Shown here: positions 60,634-64,000 of the stretch, piece by piece
Position numbering within the stretch: position 1 is the stretch's first letter
How the letters are laid out: the number at the start of each line of letters is the position of its first letter
NCBI RefSeq assembly: GCF_039134705.1
Contig: NZ_CP146256.1
Span: 1,860,001 to 1,924,000, forward strand
Length of the DNA: 64,000 bases
Reading direction: 5' to 3'
DNA from: Kineothrix sp. IPX-CK
GTDB taxonomy: Bacteria > Bacillota > Clostridia > Lachnospirales > Lachnospiraceae
Program-made: the position numbers and the translations under genes
The notes under the pieces: model-generated
Seen by the model: the letters and a program-made list of their open reading frames with translations, nothing else
Databases searched by the model: none
Told to the model about the DNA's origin: nothing

Positions 60634-61140
60634 ATAAAAGTAATATTTTTAGACGTGGATGGGGTACTTAATTCTATGGCATATTTTGAATCATTGGGCA
60701 TGAAAAAGTATAGACCACACCATGACGAGATAAGTGACTATAATCTCCGTATGTTGTCCAAGATATATCACGCCTGTGATGCTTACATTGTCTTGTCATC
60801 GACATGGAGAACTCTTGATGACTCAAAACATACAGAATCATACGCAATGTATAAATACCTTGAAGATTCACTTGCAAAATACGATATAAAAATCATGTCA
60901 AAAACTCCAATCATTAATCACAACAGACCATTAGAAATTAAAACATGGTTAGATGAGAGAGTTGATAGGGATGATATTAAATTTGTTAGTCTGGATGATG
61001 ATTTTAGTAAGGAACAATATAGAGAATACGGTATAGAAGATTGCTTGATAGATACAAAATTTTTCTGTAAAGAGTTGTCTGAAGGTGGTTTGCAACAAGA
61101 ACACGTGGATAGGGCAATAAGGATTTTAAACGGAGAATAA
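60634..61140 (+). CDS. HAD-like hydrolase/phosphatase with unusual start
   Basis: 168 codons. The frame begins IKVIFLDVDGVLNS, the DxDG nucleophile motif of HAD enzymes; VLSSTWR and VSLDDDF give the later conserved parts. A start at GTG 60655 would remove the catalytic Asp, so the true start must be upstream; ATA 60634 lies 7 nt after AAGAGGTG, and no ATG/GTG/TTG is in frame. It may remove a phosphate from nucleic acid or nucleotide. Similar small HADs occur in phages. Confidence 0.65.
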   Translation: MKVIFLDVDGVLNSMAYFESLGMKKYRPHHDEISDYNLRMLSKIYHACDAYIVLSSTWRTLDDSKHTESYAMYKYLEDSLAKYDIKIMSKTPIINHNRPLEIKTWLDERVDRDDIKFVSLDDDFSKEQYREYGIEDCLIDTKFFCKELSEGGLQQEHVDRAIRILNGE

Positions 61141-61200
61141 ACAATTGAGAATAGAAAATGTAGTGGTATTGGGATTTCAAAAGAATAGAAAGGGAAATGG

Positions 61201-62085
61201 ATGGACTTTAAAATCATAGATTGTATTGATTATATTTATATTTCTAAAAATGAAAGATATAACTCAGCTATTGATAATTTACTTTTTGATGGGGAAAAGG
61301 CAGAAATAACGAATAAGAATTATTGGTACAAATTACCCCACATTCCCAAAAGTGTAACTGTTAAAAAACCAAATGAACAAATAAACAAAAGGTATGAATT
61401 AAAATCTGGTTACGCTGCCACGGAATTGATGCCACAGATTATCACAATGGAAATGTATAACACAGATGCGTATGACGAGATAATTGGTTGTTATTCATTA
61501 AAATATGATGAAGTAGATGGCGGTTACGAAGATATAGAATTTACCATTGATAAAATTTACACAAAGAAGGACTTTGAGTTTGTTCCAAATACATATTGTG
61601 CAACCGTAGGATTATTAACAGAAATTGAATATCCAGAAGAAGTTTATCAGGATATGCCTTGCAAATTGGATTCTAAGCAAGTTTTTGACTTGATCAGGGA
61701 ACACGTTAAAGCCAATATCAACACGTCTATTGCAAAAGTGACTTCTGATTATGATTTTCACTTTGAGGTAACAAGAAATATAGGACTTGCTAATCCATAT
61801 ACGAAGATGGTTGATACAAATAGTTCTTGGATGAATAAAAGAAGAAAGCCAAAATGGGTTGAAAAAATGGTATCTGATAAATCTGTTCCTATCTTAAATA
61901 TTAAGACACCCGGTTCAAGTGATTATGGAAAAGATTGTGTAATTCCTTCTCCAATAATAGGAGAAAATTATAAAGATTTAGAGAAAAAGGTTAACAGCTA
62001 TTTAGATGAAATTATGATTAATATTAATAAAAAATATTGTGAATGTCCTCAATGTCAGGGTTGGGGAGTTGTGGAGGTTGAATAA
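61201..62085 (+). CDS. Hypothetical protein with C-terminal zinc-like CxxC motif
   Basis: 294 residues, ATG after GAAAGGG. N-terminal beta-rich part, helical centre, end CECPQCQGWGVVEVE with two Cys pairs. Proteins of this look appear in phage DNA-modification clusters, but no function is known to me. Confidence 0.52.
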   Translation: MDFKIIDCIDYIYISKNERYNSAIDNLLFDGEKAEITNKNYWYKLPHIPKSVTVKKPNEQINKRYELKSGYAATELMPQIITMEMYNTDAYDEIIGCYSLKYDEVDGGYEDIEFTIDKIYTKKDFEFVPNTYCATVGLLTEIEYPEEVYQDMPCKLDSKQVFDLIREHVKANINTSIAKVTSDYDFHFEVTRNIGLANPYTKMVDTNSSWMNKRRKPKWVEKMVSDKSVPILNIKTPGSSDYGKDCVIPSPIIGENYKDLEKKVNSYLDEIMININKKYCECPQCQGWGVVEVE

Positions 62086-62358
62086 ATGGCTACGATAAAA
62101 CTTAGTAAAGATTATCTTAAAAATGAACTTGATTTACCCTATAGTGCAATTGTTGATGAAATTGTTGAGACTTCTAGGTGGTCAATCCATCATAGAATTG
62201 TATTTGAAGATAAGGGCAAATTTTATCAGGCGTACTATTCCGAGGGTGCTACCGAATGTCAAGACGAAAGCCCTTGGGAATATGAAGATGAGATTGATTG
62301 TACAGAAGTAGAGCTAAGAGAAGTAAAAATGAAAAAGTGGATGCCGGTAGAGAATTAA
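62086..62358 (+). CDS. Small acidic protein
   Basis: 90 residues, ATG one base after the previous stop. Strands with KFYQAYYSEGATECQDE and a Trp-containing acidic end (WEYEDEIDCTEVE). Coupled to the upstream gene. Confidence 0.5.
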   Translation: MATIKLSKDYLKNELDLPYSAIVDEIVETSRWSIHHRIVFEDKGKFYQAYYSEGATECQDESPWEYEDEIDCTEVELREVKMKKWMPVEN

Positions 62359-62467
62359 CCGTAAGAAATACGAATTTCAACGGAGAATAATTAGTTATAA
62401 ATAATACAGAAAGGAATATTAAGGTCTGCGCAGATAAAAGAATATTCTACCTTTCTGGTATACATAT

Positions 62468-63223
62468 TTGAAATATATGGGAAGTAAGAGTAGGATAGCG
62501 AAACATATAGTTCCGATTATCCAACAACACATAAATGAAAATAAAATAAATACATATATAGAACCCTTTGTAGGTGGGGCAAATGTAATTGATAAAATCA
62601 GTTGTGAAATAAAATATGGAACTGATAAAAATAGGTATTTAATTGCATTACTGAATAGAGTAAAAGATGGAAAAGAATTATATGACTCCGTATCAAAAGA
62701 TTTATATGACAAGGCAAGAACAGCATTTAATAACGGAGACACATCTGAATTTGAAGATTGGGAAGTTGGCAATATTGGGTTCATAGCCTCGTTTAATGGT
62801 AGATGGTTTGATGGTGGCTATGCAAAGCCAGGATATGAGAAAACAAAAACCGGCAAAAGATATAGAGATTACTACCAAGAAGCAAAAAATAATATTTTGA
62901 AGCAATCCAATGATTTTAATACTATTGATTTTTCTGTTTTAGATTATAAGGTATGGAAACCACAAAATACAGTTATATATTGTGATCCGCCCTACGCAAA
63001 CACAAAGCAGTATGTAAATGCTACTGATTTTGATTACGAAGAGTTTTGGCAAATTATGAGAAAGTGGTCAGACAATAATATTGTTTTAATCAGTGAACAA
63101 AATGCTCCCGAAGATTTTGAATGTATTTGGGAACAAGAGGTAAGCAGAAGTATTAAAGCTGCCGATAAAAGCAAATCCACTGAAAAACTTTTTATGTACA
63201 AAGGCGGTGAAAGCAATGATTGA
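62468..63223 (+). CDS. Dam-family N6-adenine DNA methyltransferase
   Basis: 251 residues from TTG 62468; MKYMGSKSRIAKHIVPII and IEPFVGGANVI (AdoMet-binding FxGxG) at the start, then a target region, then VIYCDPPYANTKQY (DPPY). This is the class D12/Dam order. It would methylate adenine in short sites, often to protect phage DNA. No restriction partner is next to it. Overlaps the next gene by 17 nt. Confidence 0.85.
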   Translation: MKYMGSKSRIAKHIVPIIQQHINENKINTYIEPFVGGANVIDKISCEIKYGTDKNRYLIALLNRVKDGKELYDSVSKDLYDKARTAFNNGDTSEFEDWEVGNIGFIASFNGRWFDGGYAKPGYEKTKTGKRYRDYYQEAKNNILKQSNDFNTIDFSVLDYKVWKPQNTVIYCDPPYANTKQYVNATDFDYEEFWQIMRKWSDNNIVLISEQNAPEDFECIWEQEVSRSIKAADKSKSTEKLFMYKGGESND

Positions 63224-63974
63224 AGCAAACACCTTATATAATGAAGATTGCCTTGTTGGAATGAACAAGATTAAAGATAAGTCGATTGATTGTATAATAA
63301 CAGACCTACCCTATGGATCGACACAATGTAAATGGGATGTAATTATTCCGTTTGAACCACTTTGGGAACAGTACAATAGAATTATTAAAGATAACGGAGC
63401 AATTGTTTTATTTAATACAGAGCCATTTGGAAGTCAATTACGATTAAGTAATTTGAAGAATTATAAATATGATTGGGTATGGGACAAAGTAAAAGGTACA
63501 GGTTTTTTAAATGCAAGAAGGCAACCAATGAGAAATCATGAGTTAATAAGTGTCTTTTATAAGAAGCAATGTATTTACAACCCACAAAAGACTTATGGAC
63601 ACAATAAAAAAAAGTCGTATCGGTCAAAAGAACTGCAGACGGATGTTTACGGTGAAATGAAAAATGATTATACATATGAATCAACTGAAAGATATCCAAG
63701 AAGCATACAGGTATTTTCAACGGATACACAAAATTCATCTTTGCACCCAACACAAAAACCTGTGGCTTTAATTGAATATTTAATTAAGACTTATACAAAT
63801 GAAGGAGAATTGGTACTTGATAGCTGTGGTGGAAGTTTTACGACTGCAGTGGCAGCTATTAATACGAATAGAAATTACATATGTTTCGAGAAAGATAGAG
63901 AAATATTTAGTATAGGTAAAAATAGAGTTGATGAACATTTGAATAAGAAAGAGAAAGGAAATATGAATATATGA
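63207..63974 (+). CDS. Site-specific DNA methyltransferase (type II-like, beta class)
   Basis: 255 residues. LYNEDCLVGMNKIKDKSIDCIITDLPYGS (DLPY catalytic motif) lies first and LHPTQKPVALIEYLI...VLDSCGGS (AdoMet-binding motif) follows, the beta-class order. Both motifs are complete. With the Dam-like enzyme it forms a tandem pair, so phage DNA may carry two methyl marks. ATG after AAGGCGG. Confidence 0.85.
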   Translation: MKAMIEANTLYNEDCLVGMNKIKDKSIDCIITDLPYGSTQCKWDVIIPFEPLWEQYNRIIKDNGAIVLFNTEPFGSQLRLSNLKNYKYDWVWDKVKGTGFLNARRQPMRNHELISVFYKKQCIYNPQKTYGHNKKKSYRSKELQTDVYGEMKNDYTYESTERYPRSIQVFSTDTQNSSLHPTQKPVALIEYLIKTYTNEGELVLDSCGGSFTTAVAAINTNRNYICFEKDREIFSIGKNRVDEHLNKKEKGNMNI

Positions 63975-64000
63975 AAGTAGCATATATTTTATGTAATGGT
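63974..64000 (+). CDS. Start of the next gene, cut by the window edge
   Basis: ATG overlapping the methyltransferase stop (ATGA) with GAAAGGAA upstream. Nine codons, MKVAYILCNG. Too short to identify. Confidence 0.35.

Noticed and set aside
1..64000. CRISPR arrays
   Set aside because: No regularly spaced repeats of 24-40 bp with unique spacers are visible; the short repeated words are operator-like.
1..64000. DGR or retron reverse transcriptase
   Set aside because: No frame shows the YxDD core and flanking reverse transcriptase motifs, so the DGR is reported only as an orphan target and remnant.
1..64000. Phage attachment sites
   Set aside because: No repeated core with flanking arm sites or host junction can be recognised, and the window shows no host genes at either edge.

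Overview
The window looks like a 64 kb piece of a large temperate phage or prophage of an AT-rich Firmicute, most likely a Clostridia/Lachnospiraceae host. This is inferred from low GC, strong AGGAGG-type ribosome binding sites, sigma-A style TTGACA/TATAAT promoters, and Firmicutes-type antirepressor, XRE and PemK genes. Gene content and order on the left arm resemble Bacillus phage SPbeta: portal, large terminase, a zinc-binding protein, a metallophosphoesterase, a YonK-like small protein, an HU-like protein and a YonO-like single-chain RNA polymerase. That likeness is my reading of the proteins, not a database result.

Layout. 1-20 kb (minus strand): morphogenesis and late genes, running leftward from the RNA polymerase to the portal and a partial capsid-maturation gene cut by the left edge. 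This arm holds a collar-domain tail fibre, tRNA-Ser(UGA), tRNA-Gly(UCC), a tyrosine recombinase and many intrinsic terminators between genes. The RNA polymerase gene is split by a group I intron that carries a GIY-YIG homing endonuclease. 20-25 kb (minus): a replication-initiator-like gene, a complete IS200/IS605 element (TnpA, TnpB and terminal hairpins) and two antirepressors. 24.6-25.5 kb: a gene-free, strand-asymmetric stretch with dyads at the point where transcription diverges. 25.5-28.7 kb: a divergent XRE switch, coiled-coil small proteins, structured leaders and a probable non-coding RNA. 28.7-64 kb (plus): a long run of mostly small genes. It contains two related HNH/AP2 homing endonucleases, a second XRE/Cro switch with two near-identical operators, an antirepressor, a second tyrosine recombinase, a secreted nuclease, a PemK/MazF toxin and an SOS-type promoter with LexA-like boxes. 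That promoter precedes a protein fusing a sigma-factor-like head to a DUF262 domain. The run ends in a cluster of DNA methyltransferases.

Most notable are: (1) a DUF6273-type variable protein followed directly by a GNRA-loop hairpin and a truncated avd-like gene, i.e. a diversity-generating retroelement target with no reverse transcriptase in the window; (2) the sigma/DUF262 fusion behind an SOS-like promoter in a phage with its own RNA polymerase; (3) the intron-split RNA polymerase; (4) several genes, including that polymerase, whose Shine-Dalgarno sequence is followed at normal spacing by AUU or AUA instead of AUG/GUG/UUG.

Together the genes describe a phage that holds lysogeny with XRE repressors and antirepressors, senses DNA damage, modifies its DNA, and uses its own polymerase for part of its programme. 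It is heavily visited by small mobile elements (group I intron, IS605, HNH endonucleases).
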